Shown here: in pieces, positions 15,911-24,788 of the stretch | Layout of the letters: the number at the start of each line of letters is the position of its first letter | Position numbering within the stretch: the first letter of the stretch is position 1 | NCBI GenBank assembly: GCA_044356825.1 | Contig: JBIKVM010000008.1 | Location: forward strand, 1 to 36,678 | Direction: 5' to 3' | Length of the DNA: 36,678 nt | DNA from: JAUREX01 sp044356825 | GTDB lineage: Bacteria > Pseudomonadota > Alphaproteobacteria > Rhodobacterales > Rhodobacteraceae | Made by a program: the position numbers and the translations under genes | Notes under the pieces: model-generated | Database searches by the model: none | What the model was told of the DNA's origin: nothing | The model's input: only the letters and a program-made list of their open reading frames with translations

Positions 15911-16308
15911 GGGTGCATCTGCGCCTTGTCGAAGGCCCCGGGCAGAAGCGCGCCCACCGTCGTCTCGGCCACCCCGCCGCGCGTGGTGCAGAGCGTCACC
16001 GGCACCTCGGGCGGGGCGAATTCCGCGAGCTTCTGGCGACAGCCGCCGCAGGGCGAGACGGGCACCGGGCTGTCGGCGATGACGAGGGCGGCGGTAAAGC
16101 GCGTCTCGCCGGCCGCGACCATGGCGGCGATGGCGCCCGCCTCGGCGCAAGTGCCCTCGGGATAGGCGGCGTTCTCGACATTGCAGCCGACATGGACCGC
16201 CCCCGACGCACCCCGCAGCGCCGCCCCCACGGCAAAGCGCGAATAGGGCACATACGCGTTCGCCCGCACCGCCGTCGCCGCGCGCAAAAGGTCGTCATCC
16301 ATCGCCAT
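15907..16308 (-). CDS. cdd: Cytidine deaminase
   Basis: Converts cytidine or deoxycytidine to uridine (133 aa, typical of the small tetrameric class). The catalytic CAE motif is in NAAYPEGTCAEAG and the zinc Cys pair in PCGGCRQ. PYSRFAVGAAL is the usual substrate-binding start. A very strong Shine-Dalgarno (AAGGGGGGGA) directly follows the stop of the upstream cupin gene, 9 bases away. A second in-frame ATG two codons in is possible. It is the first enzyme gene of the salvage operon. Confidence 0.96.
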   Translation of the reverse strand: MAMDDDLLRAATAVRANAYVPYSRFAVGAALRGASGAVHVGCNVENAAYPEGTCAEAGAIAAMVAAGETRFTAALVIADSPVPVSPCGGCRQKLAEFAPPEVPVTLCTTRGGVAETTVGALLPGAFDKAQMHP

Positions 16309-16317
16309 TCCCCCCCT

Positions 16318-17433
16318 TCAGGCCGGCAGCGTCGCGAAGGCGCCGGGCAGCGACACCTCGAGCAGTTCGAAATCCGGGCTCGGCGCGGCATAGCGCGTCG
16401 CCATGCCGGGCGGGATGACGAAGGCATCCCCCGGCGTCAGGCGGAAGGGCGCCTTGCCCTCGCCCTCGAGCGTCATCGCCCCTTCCATGACGAAACCGAA
16501 GAGGATGTCGGCATCGTGCCGCGCCGCGCCCCCCGCACCGCCCGCCGCGCCGCCCGCCGCGCCGTCCGCCACCGCGCGCACGACCTGCACGCCCGCGACG
16601 TTGCGGGTGTTCGCCGCGATGGTGGTGTCGCGCGCCACGAAGCCCGGCACGCGGAAGGGCGCCCACGCGGCCCCCTCGGCGCGGTGGTGGACGAAGCGCT
16701 GGCCGTCCCATTCGCGCCCCGGCACGGGGGCGTCGGTGTTGGGCAGCGTCATCCGGTGGTCGATCGTCGTCAGATGCTCGGCCGGCACGCCGATCTCGAT
16801 CACCTCGATGTTGTCCGAGGCAAAGAGGACGCGGTGGCGGATCTGCGGCGGCTGGATCACGCAGCACCCTGCAGAAAGGCGAAACGGCGGGCCCTGATCC
16901 TCGTAGACGAGATCGACCCAGCCGCGATAGCAGAAGATGAGCTGAAAGCCGATGGTGTGGTAATGGACCATGTCGGGCACCGGCCCGCCGTCGGGGATGC
17001 GGATGTGGCTGGCGATGATCGCGCCGCCCAGCCGGTCGGGGATCAGGTCGCGATACTGCATCCCCGCCCGCCCGATCACCCAGGGCGCCTGATCGGCCAG
17101 GCGGCGCACGACGAAGGCGTGCTCGGTCTCGGGCAGGATCAGGGGCGGATTCGCGACATCGATCTCGATGCGCACGCCGTTCGGGGCGATGAGCGCGCGC
17201 GCCCCGCCCGCGACCGCGCCCGAATCCTCGGCGAGGATGCGGATGACGGGCGCGGGCGCCTCTGCCCCACGCTCGAGCCGCAGGCGCAGGCCATGCCCGG
17301 ATATCACCGCGACGCGCGGATCGTCGGCCGGATAGATCATCTCGAGCCGGAATCCGAGGCGCTTGGCGAAGAAGTCGAGATCCTCGGTCAGCGCCGCCGA
17401 GGGCATCAGGATCTCTGCGGTGCTCTCGGTCAT
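16318..17433 (-). CDS. VOC-like plus double cupin protein of unknown function
   Basis: A 371 aa cytoplasmic protein. Residues about 5-60 resemble half a glyoxalase/VOC fold (LTEDLDFFAKRLGFRLEM). Residues about 130-235 form one cupin (MVHYHTIGFQLIFCYRGW, then RLSAGCCVIQPPQIRHRV). Residues about 290-365 form a second (GFVMEGAMTLEGEG, then LTPGDAFVIPPGMATRY). A low-complexity Ala/Gly linker (about 312-325) joins the second cupin. Candidate metal-binding His residues are in the first cupin only, so it may be the catalytic or ligand-binding one. Homologues that I recall are unnamed cupin proteins. Position 9 bases ahead of cdd, with the cdd ribosome binding site touching its stop, suggests a role in nucleoside or pyrimidine metabolism; this is inference. 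Confidence 0.75.
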   Translation of the reverse strand: MTESTAEILMPSAALTEDLDFFAKRLGFRLEMIYPADDPRVAVISGHGLRLRLERGAEAPAPVIRILAEDSGAVAGGARALIAPNGVRIEIDVANPPLILPETEHAFVVRRLADQAPWVIGRAGMQYRDLIPDRLGGAIIASHIRIPDGGPVPDMVHYHTIGFQLIFCYRGWVDLVYEDQGPPFRLSAGCCVIQPPQIRHRVLFASDNIEVIEIGVPAEHLTTIDHRMTLPNTDAPVPGREWDGQRFVHHRAEGAAWAPFRVPGFVARDTTIAANTRNVAGVQVVRAVADGAAGGAAGGAGGAARHDADILFGFVMEGAMTLEGEGKAPFRLTPGDAFVIPPGMATRYAAPSPDFELLEVSLPGAFATLPA

Positions 17434-17512
17434 GCCAGCCCCCTGCCTTGGTGCGGCAAGACTGCGCGCCCGCGCGCGCCGATGCAAGCACCCGCAGCGG
17501 GCCTTGGCGCGG

Positions 17513-17540
17513 TTGACCCGATGGTTTAGCGTTCAACAAT
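17513..17540 (+). promoter_or_regulatory. Candidate promoter of the malic enzyme gene
   Basis: TTGACC (17513-17518) and AACAAT (17535-17540) are separated by 16 bases, a good sigma-70-type match for this GC-rich genome. Transcription would start near 17547, just before the AAGGGGGA ribosome binding site of the gene at 17558. Confidence 0.45.
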
Positions 17541-17557
17541 CGGCAAGGGGGAAGCGG

Positions 17558-19837
17558 ATGGACGACACGCGGCACGACAAGGCGCGGCAGGCAGCACTCG
17601 ACTATCACGAGTTTCCGCGCCCCGGCAAACTCGAGATCCGGCCGACGAAGCCACTCGCGAACGGGCGCGACCTGTCGCGCGCCTATACCCCGGGCGTCGC
17701 CGAGGCCTGCCTCGAGATCAAGGCCGACCCGGCGGCAGCGCGCCGCTTCACCGCGCGGGGCAATCTGGTCGCGGTCGTCACGAACGGGACGGCGGTGCTC
17801 GGGCTCGGCAACATCGGCGCGCTTGCCGCCAAGCCCGTGATGGAAGGCAAGGCCGTCCTCTTCAAGAAATTCGCCAACATCGACTGCTTCGACATCGAGC
17901 TGAACGAATCCGACCCCGAGCGGCTGGCCGACATCGTCTGCGCGCTCGAGCCGACCTTCGGCGCGATCAACCTCGAGGACATCAAGGCGCCGGACTGCTT
18001 CACGGTCGAGCGGATCTGCCGCGCGCGCATGAAGATCCCGGTCTTTCACGACGATCAGCACGGCACCGCGATCGTGGTCGGCGCGGCGGCGACCAATGCG
18101 CTCCATGTCGCGGGCAAGCGGTTCGACCAGATCAGGATTGTCTCGACCGGCGGCGGCGCGGCGGGGATCGCGTGCCTCAACATGCTGGTCAAACTCGGGG
18201 TGCGGCGCGAGAACATCTGGCTGTGCGACCTGCACGGCCTCGTCCACGAGGGGCGCGAGGCCGACATGACCCCGCAAAAGGCGGCCTTTGCCCAGCCCGG
18301 CGGGCCGCGGACGCTTGCCGAGGTGATCGAGGGCGCGGATATGTTCCTCGGCCTGTCGGGGCCCGGCGCGCTGAGCGGGGAGATGGTCGCGCGGATGGCG
18401 GCGCGGCCGATCGTCTTCGCGCTCGCCAATCCCACGCCCGAGGTCATGCCCGAGGCGGTGCGCGCTGCCGCCCCGGATGCCATCATCGCCACCGGCCGGT
18501 CGGATTATCCCAACCAGGTCAACAATGTGCTGTGCTTTCCCTTCATCTTCCGGGGCGCGCTCGACGCCGGCGCGACCGAGATCAACGACGCGATGCAGTT
18601 GGCCTGCATCGACGCGATCGCCTCGCTCGCCCGCGCCACGACCTCGGCCGAGGCGGCAGCGGCCTATAGCGGCGAGTCGATGAGCTTCGGGGCCGACTAC
18701 CTCATCCCCAAGCCCTTCGACCCGCGGCTGATGGGGGTGGTGGCGACGGCGGTCGCGCGCGCGGCGGCCGAGACGGGGGTCGCGACGCGGCCGATTTCGG
18801 ACCTCGCGGCCTACAAGGCGGGCCTCGACGGCACGGTGTTCCGCAGCGCCCTCATCATGCGGCCGGTGTTCGAGGCCGCCCGCAGCGCCAAGCGCCGCAT
18901 CGTCTTCGCCGAGGGCGAGGATGAGCGCGTGCTGCGCGCCGCCCATGCCGCGATGGAAGAGACGGGCGACATCCCGATCCTGATCGGCCGGCCCGAGGTC
19001 GTGGCTGCGCGCTGCGAACGCGCGGGGCTGCCCATCCGCCCCGAGCGCGACTTCGAGATCGTGAACCCCGAGAGCGACCGGCGCTATCGCGACTATTGGG
19101 AGACCTACGCGGGCCTGATGGAACGCCGCGGCGTCACGCCCGACATCGCGCGCGCCGTCATGCGCACGAACACGACCGCGATCGCGGCCGTGATGGTCCA
19201 CCGCGCCGAGGCCGACAGCATGATCTGCGGCACCTTCGGCCAGTATCTGTGGCATCTGAACTATGTGCGGCAGGTGCTCGCGCGGGGCCGGCTGCGGCCG
19301 GTGGCGGCGCTCTCGCTCATCATCCAGCCCGAGGGGCCGCTCTTCATCGCCGACACGCAGGTGAACCCCGACCCGACGCCCGAGCAGATCGCCGAGACGG
19401 CGGTTGCCGCCGCGCGGCATGTGCGCCGCTTCGGGCTCGATCCGGCGGTCGCCTTCTGCTCGCATTCGCAGTTCGGCAACCTCGACATCGCCTCGGGGCG
19501 CAAGATGCGCGCGGCGCTCGACATCCTCGACGGGCGCGAGGCCGATTTCGCCTATGAGGGCGAGATGAACATCGACGCCGCGATGGATCCCGAGCTGCTT
19601 GCACGGATCTTCCCGAACGCGCGGCTGAAGCGGGCGGCGAACGTGCTGATCTTCGCCAATTCCGATGCCGCGAACGGGGTGCGCAACATCCTCAAGACCC
19701 GCGGCGACGGGCTTGAGGTCGGGCCGATCCTGATGGGAATGGGCAACCGCGCGCACATCACCACCCCTTCGGTGACGGCGCGCGGGCTTCTCAACATCGC
19801 GGCGCTGGCGGGCACGCCGATCGCGCGCTACGGCTAG
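17558..19837 (+). CDS. maeB: NADP-type malic enzyme with phosphotransacetylase-like domain
   Basis: Oxidatively decarboxylates malate to pyruvate (759 aa). Residues 1-430 are the malic enzyme: the catalytic Tyr in RAYTPGVAEAC, the Lys in AAKPVMEGKAVLFKKF, the metal-binding FHDDQHGTA and the Rossmann STGGGAAGIAC. Residues about 430-759 are a phosphate acetyl/butyryltransferase-like domain (RIVFAEGEDERVLRAA, FGNLDIASGRKMR). That domain is regulatory, not catalytic, in such MaeB enzymes, where acetyl-CoA inhibits. The ATG at 17558 follows AAGGGGGA; an open frame further upstream is non-coding. It is monocistronic, convergent with the TRAP operon, and could route TRAP-imported organic acids to pyruvate. 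Confidence 0.95.
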   Translation: MDDTRHDKARQAALDYHEFPRPGKLEIRPTKPLANGRDLSRAYTPGVAEACLEIKADPAAARRFTARGNLVAVVTNGTAVLGLGNIGALAAKPVMEGKAVLFKKFANIDCFDIELNESDPERLADIVCALEPTFGAINLEDIKAPDCFTVERICRARMKIPVFHDDQHGTAIVVGAAATNALHVAGKRFDQIRIVSTGGGAAGIACLNMLVKLGVRRENIWLCDLHGLVHEGREADMTPQKAAFAQPGGPRTLAEVIEGADMFLGLSGPGALSGEMVARMAARPIVFALANPTPEVMPEAVRAAAPDAIIATGRSDYPNQVNNVLCFPFIFRGALDAGATEINDAMQLACIDAIASLARATTSAEAAAAYSGESMSFGADYLIPKPFDPRLMGVVATAVARAAAETGVATRPISDLAAYKAGLDGTVFRSALIMRPVFEAARSAKRRIVFAEGEDERVLRAAHAAMEETGDIPILIGRPEVVAARCERAGLPIRPERDFEIVNPESDRRYRDYWETYAGLMERRGVTPDIARAVMRTNTTAIAAVMVHRAEADSMICGTFGQYLWHLNYVRQVLARGRLRPVAALSLIIQPEGPLFIADTQVNPDPTPEQIAETAVAAARHVRRFGLDPAVAFCSHSQFGNLDIASGRKMRAALDILDGREADFAYEGEMNIDAAMDPELLARIFPNARLKRAANVLIFANSDAANGVRNILKTRGDGLEVGPILMGMGNRAHITTPSVTARGLLNIAALAGTPIARYG

Positions 19838-19853
19838 AGGCCGCGGCGCGCGA

Positions 19854-22502
19854 TCAGAAATGCAGCGACAGGTCGCGGTGGTCGGCCATGCACGAGGCCA
19901 TGAAAAGGGCCTGATCGCGGTTCATCTTCTCCTGCACGCGCAAGCCAAGCGTGTCGCGAATGGCCGCAACATGGGCGGCAAGCGCCGGGCGAAGGGTTGC
20001 GTCCGCGGCCGTGCGCCAAGCCAGTTGCCCTTCATAGTCGGCAACCGCCGCGTCGAACTGCTCAAGCGCGGGGGCGCGGTCCGATGATCCGAGGCCGCGG
20101 CGCACCTTGGCGAGGGCTGCGCCGATGTCGGTCGTGTTCGGCACGTCGCGCAGCCGCGCCTCGAAGGCCTTCACGGCATCCTCGGCTGCAGCCTTGTCAC
20201 CCGTCTCGACCACGCTCCGCAGTGCCGCCAGATCAGGGCCGAGCGCGGCATAGGCCGCCCCGCCCTCAAGCACCGCCAGAACCGCCGCCGTCTCCTCAAA
20301 GGCGGTGTCCGCGGCGCGGCCGAAGCGGTTCGCAGCGGAGGTCTCGGCATCCATCAGCGCCTTGAAGCCGTCATGAATGGTAGTCCAGTCCGCCGGGATG
20401 CGCGACTTGAGATCCGCGATCTCGGCCTCGAGTTCGGCGATCCGCCCTTCCATCCGTGCCGCATCGTCGGGTTCAGAGCCGCGCAGACGCGTGATCGCGC
20501 CCTTGAGGCGGTCGATCTCGCGCTCATCGGCTCGGATGCGCCGCTCCAGATCGCGCACGGCGCGCAGTTGCGGGCGATACTCGGGCGTCGCGGCTACGAT
20601 CGCGGCGCGGGCGGCGGTGATGGACCCGAGCAGCCCGACCGCCTCCTCGCCCGCCACAAACCCGCCGCGCGCCTGATCGGCCAGATTGTCGGGCAGGCCG
20701 GCAAGGTCGATCGCGCTTGCCGCTGCGATCGCGGTCCGCGCTGGCCCGGCCGGATCGGCGAGGCCCATCGCCATGTAGTCCTGCACACAGTAGCCAAGGC
20801 GGGGGTTGCGCGGCGGGGGAGAGGTCTCTGCCAGATAAGCGACGCGGTTGGGCAGATAATTGACGATGGGCGGCACGACCGCACAGATCGCAAGCGCCAT
20901 GAGTTGCAGCCCGATGAAGGGCACGACCCCGCGATAGATCTGCGTGGTGCGCACCGATTTCGGGGCCACGCCGCGCAGATAGAACAACGCGAAGCCGAAG
21001 GGTGGCGTCAGGAACGAGGTCTGGATGTTCAACCCGAAGAGGACGCCCAGCCAAACCGCCGTCACGTTGGCCTCTGGATCGGCCAGCAGGATGGGCGCGA
21101 CGATCGGGACCACGACAACCGCGATCTCGATGAAGTCGAGGAAGAAGCCCATGATGAACATCACGAGCATCACGACGAGGAACTGCCCCCAGAACCCGCC
21201 CGGCAGCGTGGTCAGGAAATTGCGCACCAGATCCTCGCCGCCGAACGCACGGAAGGCCGCGGTCAGCATCGCCGCGCCCATCAGGATGATGAAGACGAGC
21301 GATGTGGTCTTTGCTGTCTCGACCATCACCGCACGCAGCGTGTCGTCGATGCGATGGATGCGCAGCGCGCTCCACCCCAGCGCGATCAGGAGCATCGCGA
21401 CCCCAACCGCCCCGATCCAGATCCCGGTCATTTCTCCGGTCGCGATGGCGGCCTTGACGTTCATGTCATCGCGCGAGATCGCATAGCCGATGACGAAGAG
21501 CGCCGCGATCGAGAGCAGCGCGGGATGGAATGTACCCGCCTGACGCGGCATCAGGCGGTAGCTCGCCATGATGAGGGCCCCTGCGGCACCGACTGCGCCG
21601 GCCTGGTTGACCGTCGCGATCCCGAGGATGATCGAGCCCAGCACCGCGAAGATGAGCGCAAGCGGCGGCACGAGCGCAAGCACGACATTGATCCAGAAGG
21701 CCGCATCGAAGCGGCCGAGGAAGGGAACCGGCGGGGCGCTGCGCGGACGGATCAGCGCGAAGACGAGGATGAAGGCGACATAGAGCCCGACCAGCAGCAG
21801 GCCGGGCAGCAACGCGCCCACGAACATCTCGCCCGCGCTCGTCGAGGTCACGGCGAAGGCCGAGGGGAGCGTCGCTTCGCCGGTTGCATCCTTGTAGAAG
21901 GTCGTGCGCAGGGTCGACGCCTGATCGGCGGCAGACCCAAGCTGGTCGGCGAGGATGATGAGCACGACCGACGGCGGGATGATCTGCCCGAGCGTGCCCG
22001 AGGCCGCGATCGTGCCGGTCGCGAGCGGGACCGAATAGTTGTTGCGCATCATCGCGGGCAGCGAGATCAGGCCCATCGCGACGACCGTGGCCCCCACGAT
22101 GCCCGTCGTCGCTGCCAGAAGCGCCCCCACGACCACGACCGAAATCCCGAGCCCACCGGGCACCGGCCCGAAGAGTTGCGCCATGGTCATGAGCAGATCC
22201 TCGGCGATCTTCGATCGCTGCAGCATGATGCCCATGAAGATGAACAGCGGGATCGCGATCAGCGTGTCTCGCTCGACCTCCCAATAGATCCCGCGCAGGT
22301 TCGTGACGCCGGCCGACAGCCATTCGGACGGTCCGCCCGAATGGAAATAGGCGTCGGGCCCACCGCCAAAGAGCATCCCCGCCCCGGCCGCGAGCCCGAT
22401 CGAGAGGATCGCCGCCCCCGGCAGGGCAAAGGCGACCGGATAGCCAGAGCCGAGGGCCAGCGCGATGGCGACCAGAAGGAGAATGAGAAAGACGATTTCC
22501 AT
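19854..22502 (-). CDS. TRAP transporter large permease (DctM/FcbT3 type) with long C-terminal extension
   Basis: The ion-coupled membrane transport subunit of a TRAP transporter (882 aa; DctM proteins are usually about 430). Residues 1-555 hold some 13-14 hydrophobic helices with the DctM signatures IPLFIFMGIMLQRS, PSVVLIILADQ and FLTPPFGFALFYLRG. There is a long loop and extra helices between the two halves of the domain. From about 559 to the end the protein is soluble and largely helical, with a heptad-like coiled coil near 650-700 (ERRIRADEREIDRLKGAI, RIAELEAEIADLK). The mannitol/chloroaromatic group of TRAP permeases (FcbT3-like) is the nearest that I recognise. A GGGAG ribosome binding site lies 12 bases after the small-permease stop. 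Confidence 0.85.
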   Translation of the reverse strand: MEIVFLILLLVAIALALGSGYPVAFALPGAAILSIGLAAGAGMLFGGGPDAYFHSGGPSEWLSAGVTNLRGIYWEVERDTLIAIPLFIFMGIMLQRSKIAEDLLMTMAQLFGPVPGGLGISVVVVGALLAATTGIVGATVVAMGLISLPAMMRNNYSVPLATGTIAASGTLGQIIPPSVVLIILADQLGSAADQASTLRTTFYKDATGEATLPSAFAVTSTSAGEMFVGALLPGLLLVGLYVAFILVFALIRPRSAPPVPFLGRFDAAFWINVVLALVPPLALIFAVLGSIILGIATVNQAGAVGAAGALIMASYRLMPRQAGTFHPALLSIAALFVIGYAISRDDMNVKAAIATGEMTGIWIGAVGVAMLLIALGWSALRIHRIDDTLRAVMVETAKTTSLVFIILMGAAMLTAAFRAFGGEDLVRNFLTTLPGGFWGQFLVVMLVMFIMGFFLDFIEIAVVVVPIVAPILLADPEANVTAVWLGVLFGLNIQTSFLTPPFGFALFYLRGVAPKSVRTTQIYRGVVPFIGLQLMALAICAVVPPIVNYLPNRVAYLAETSPPPRNPRLGYCVQDYMAMGLADPAGPARTAIAAASAIDLAGLPDNLADQARGGFVAGEEAVGLLGSITAARAAIVAATPEYRPQLRAVRDLERRIRADEREIDRLKGAITRLRGSEPDDAARMEGRIAELEAEIADLKSRIPADWTTIHDGFKALMDAETSAANRFGRAADTAFEETAAVLAVLEGGAAYAALGPDLAALRSVVETGDKAAAEDAVKAFEARLRDVPNTTDIGAALAKVRRGLGSSDRAPALEQFDAAVADYEGQLAWRTAADATLRPALAAHVAAIRDTLGLRVQEKMNRDQALFMASCMADHRDLSLHF

Positions 22503-22514
22503 CCGTGCCGCTCC

Positions 22515-23507
22515 CTAGTGCTGCACCGCCGCCATAACCCGGCGGCCCGGCTCGTCGCGGGCATCGGCGACGGACTCGAAGAAGGCGGAAACGAACTGGA
22601 TGATCATCGAAACGGCGAAAATGCCGAGGAAGACACCCATGTGGAACTTGATGAACATCCCCATCTGTCCCACCTGGCTCACCTCGAAGTTCAGAACCGA
22701 GGTGTTGATGATCCCCGACTTGCCGTTGAGGCCGAGTGCAAGGATGAGCGCGCAGGTCCCGATCCCGAGCACGACCGCGCCGGCGGCATTCACGATGCCG
22801 CGGGTGCGCGGGCTGAAGCCGGCATAGAGCACGTCGACCCGCACATGGCCGTCATCATAAAGCGTGTAGGCCGAGGCAAAGAGGAAAAGCGCTGCATACC
22901 AGTAGCGCACGAGATCGCCCATGAACGCCTGCTCGTAGGAAAAGACGAAACGCGAGATCACGATCAGCAATTCTGCCGCGACCGTCAGCAGCGCTAGCCA
23001 GTGGACCCCGAGCGTGCGCGTCACAAGTGCGAGGACGACACCCGCGACCAAGAGCGGTCCATGCACATAGGTTCCGACATAGCGCGACAACCCGAGCCCC
23101 GCGGCGACATCGGGGCCGACGAGGGCAGGCAGCAGTTTCTCGATCCGCATGAAGGCGATCGCGGCGTCGGCGACCCCGATTAGGAACACCGCCCAGAAAC
23201 AGGCCCGGACCAGAAAGAGGTTGAATCGATGGACGGCGGCCGCGTCCTCGCGCAGGGTTCGCCCGGCTGTCGCGCGCACCACGAACACCGCCCCCCCAAG
23301 GGCAAGCGCATAGAGAACCGCCGCCCCTCCGGGCTGACCCGCCGCCAATGATGCCAAGAGCCCCTCGACCACGCCGCCGAGAACGAGAGCGTTCACGACG
23401 AGGAATGCCGCCATCCCCGCAAGGATCGCCCAACCGAAGGTACGGACGGCCAGAGCCGATGCCGGCGGCGTGGGCTGGGCCGCGCGTGTCGCAGAAGCAG
23501 GGGACAT
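22515..23507 (-). CDS. TRAP transporter small permease (DctQ type), enlarged
   Basis: A 330 aa membrane protein; ordinary DctQ proteins have about 170-200 residues and four helices. Here about eight hydrophobic segments are visible. The DctQ-like part is in the C-terminal half: ELLIVISRFVFSYEQAFMGDLVRYWYAALFLFASAYTL in outline, then DGHVRVDVLYAGFSPR, the best-conserved DctQ motif. The N-terminal half adds four helices. The ATG at 23507 is preferred over a GTG at 23543 because of a GAGGG Shine-Dalgarno and because MSPASATRA is a plausible cytoplasmic start. It lies between the binding-protein gene and the large permease and is presumably co-translated with the latter. Confidence 0.8.
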   Translation of the reverse strand: MSPASATRAAQPTPPASALAVRTFGWAILAGMAAFLVVNALVLGGVVEGLLASLAAGQPGGAAVLYALALGGAVFVVRATAGRTLREDAAAVHRFNLFLVRACFWAVFLIGVADAAIAFMRIEKLLPALVGPDVAAGLGLSRYVGTYVHGPLLVAGVVLALVTRTLGVHWLALLTVAAELLIVISRFVFSYEQAFMGDLVRYWYAALFLFASAYTLYDDGHVRVDVLYAGFSPRTRGIVNAAGAVVLGIGTCALILALGLNGKSGIINTSVLNFEVSQVGQMGMFIKFHMGVFLGIFAVSMIIQFVSAFFESVADARDEPGRRVMAAVQH

Positions 23508-23604
23508 GTGGGCCGCCCTCGGACGAGGCGCCGCAACCGGCACGGCGCGGATTTGTGGGAACGCGGATCCGATACCGAGGCGGACCCGCGCATGAAGATG
23601 GCAA

Positions 23605-23633
23605 CCGGGACGGGCGCGCCGCGCCCGTCCCGG
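23605..23633 (-). terminator. Intercistronic hairpin between the TRAP binding-protein and permease genes
   Basis: CCGGGACGGGCGC (23605-23617) is a perfect inverted repeat of 23621-23633 around a three-base loop: 13 pairs, nearly all G-C, with no U-run. It lies 11 bases after the binding-protein stop. Such stems commonly stabilise the upstream message or attenuate read-through, so that binding protein exceeds permease. Function is inferred. Confidence 0.65.
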
Positions 23634-23643
23634 CCCTCAGACA

Positions 23644-24741
23644 TCAGGCCTCGATGCCCAGCACGCGGTTGCGCTGGTTGACAAAGGTGATCTCGAAGCG
23701 TGCCATCATCCCGCCGATCTCGCGCAGGGTGGACTGGAACGAGTCGTCGATGCGGGTCGCCAGATCCGAGTGCGCGCGGATCTCTTCGAACGCTTCCGCA
23801 GCGGCGCGGCCAAAGCCGTCCCACACGTCATCGTTGAAGTTGCGCACCTCGACCCCGTGCTCGTTGATGAGCTTGTTGAGGTAGAGACCGTTGTTGGCCA
23901 GCGCCTCTTCGTAGCTCGCAGCCGTCTCCTCGAGGCAGGCGGCCGTGACCATCGCACGCTCCCAGTCGGTCAGCGTGGCCCACCATGCGGCGTTGATGCC
24001 CATGGCAAGGTTGCCGCCCGGCTCGTGCATGCCACCGGTGTAGTAGTACTTCGCCGCCTCGTAGAACTTCATGAAGTAGTCGTTGTAGGGGCCGACCCAC
24101 TCGGTCGCGTCGATGGTACCCGAGACGAGGTTCTCATAGATCTGGCCGCCCGGCAGCGCGACGGTCGAACCGCCAAGCTTGGTGATGACCGACCCGGCGA
24201 CGCCGGGGATGCGCATCTTGAGGCCCTGGAAATCCTCGGGCGTGTTGATTTCCTTGTTGAACCAGCCGCCAGCCTGCGTGCCCGAAGCGCCGCACAGGAT
24301 GCCCTTGAGGCCGAAGCCCGCCGACAGTTCGTCCCAGAGCGCCTGACCGCCCTTGAACTTGATCCAGGCGTTGTGCTCGGTCGCGGTCATGCCGAAGGGT
24401 ACCGAGGTGAAATAGGCAAAGCCCGGATGCTTGCCGATCCAGTAGTACTCCGCGCCGATATAGGCTTGGCTGTTGCCGGCAGCGACGTCATCGAACACGT
24501 CGAGCGCGCCGACCTTCTCGCCGGCGGCAAAGTACTCGACATTGAGCGCGCCGTTCGACAGTTCGGCGATCCGCGCCGCAAGGCGCTGCGCCGAGGTGCC
24601 AAGGCCCGGCAGGTCACGCGGCCAGGTCGAGACAATCGTCATCGACTTCGCGCCTTGGGCAATCGCGGGCGCCGCAAGGGCGGATGCAGCCACGGCGGTG
24701 CCGCCGAGGGCGGATTTCTTCAGAAAAGAACGACGATCCAT
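23644..24741 (-). CDS. TRAP transporter periplasmic binding protein (TakP/FcbT1-like)
   Basis: A 365 aa secreted solute receptor. The N-terminus MDRRSFLKKSALGG is a twin-arginine signal, with cleavage expected after AAPAIAQG (near residue 29). The body matches the DctP fold, and the segment GTIDATEWVGPYND agrees with the 2-oxoacid-binding TakP of Rhodobacter sphaeroides. Also present is GGWFNKEINTPEDFQGLKMR, the conserved hinge region; the Arg in KMRIPG is the usual carboxylate ligand. An organic mono-acid such as pyruvate, lactate or another 2-oxoacid is therefore the most likely ligand; the exact one is inferred. GGGAGG lies upstream of the ATG. First gene of the TRAP operon. Confidence 0.9.
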   Translation of the reverse strand: MDRRSFLKKSALGGTAVAASALAAPAIAQGAKSMTIVSTWPRDLPGLGTSAQRLAARIAELSNGALNVEYFAAGEKVGALDVFDDVAAGNSQAYIGAEYYWIGKHPGFAYFTSVPFGMTATEHNAWIKFKGGQALWDELSAGFGLKGILCGASGTQAGGWFNKEINTPEDFQGLKMRIPGVAGSVITKLGGSTVALPGGQIYENLVSGTIDATEWVGPYNDYFMKFYEAAKYYYTGGMHEPGGNLAMGINAAWWATLTDWERAMVTAACLEETAASYEEALANNGLYLNKLINEHGVEVRNFNDDVWDGFGRAAAEAFEEIRAHSDLATRIDDSFQSTLREIGGMMARFEITFVNQRNRVLGIEA

Positions 24742-24788
24742 CCGGTATTTCCTCCCGTTATGTCAAACTATCCCCCCCGCGACCTAGA

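Noticed and set aside
16295..19756. Very long antisense frame of more than 1100 codons opposite malic enzyme and through the cupin gene
   Set aside because: Third-position bias and family motifs belong to the other frame or strand; such shadows are expected at this GC content.
20373..22997. Long plus-strand frame opposite the TRAP permease genes
   Set aside because: Composition is Arg/Asp/His-rich shadow of hydrophobic coding on the minus strand.
23605..23633. True end of the TRAP receptor transcript by intrinsic termination
   Set aside because: No U-run follows the stem, and permease genes of the same system follow on the same strand; an attenuating or stabilising stem is likelier.
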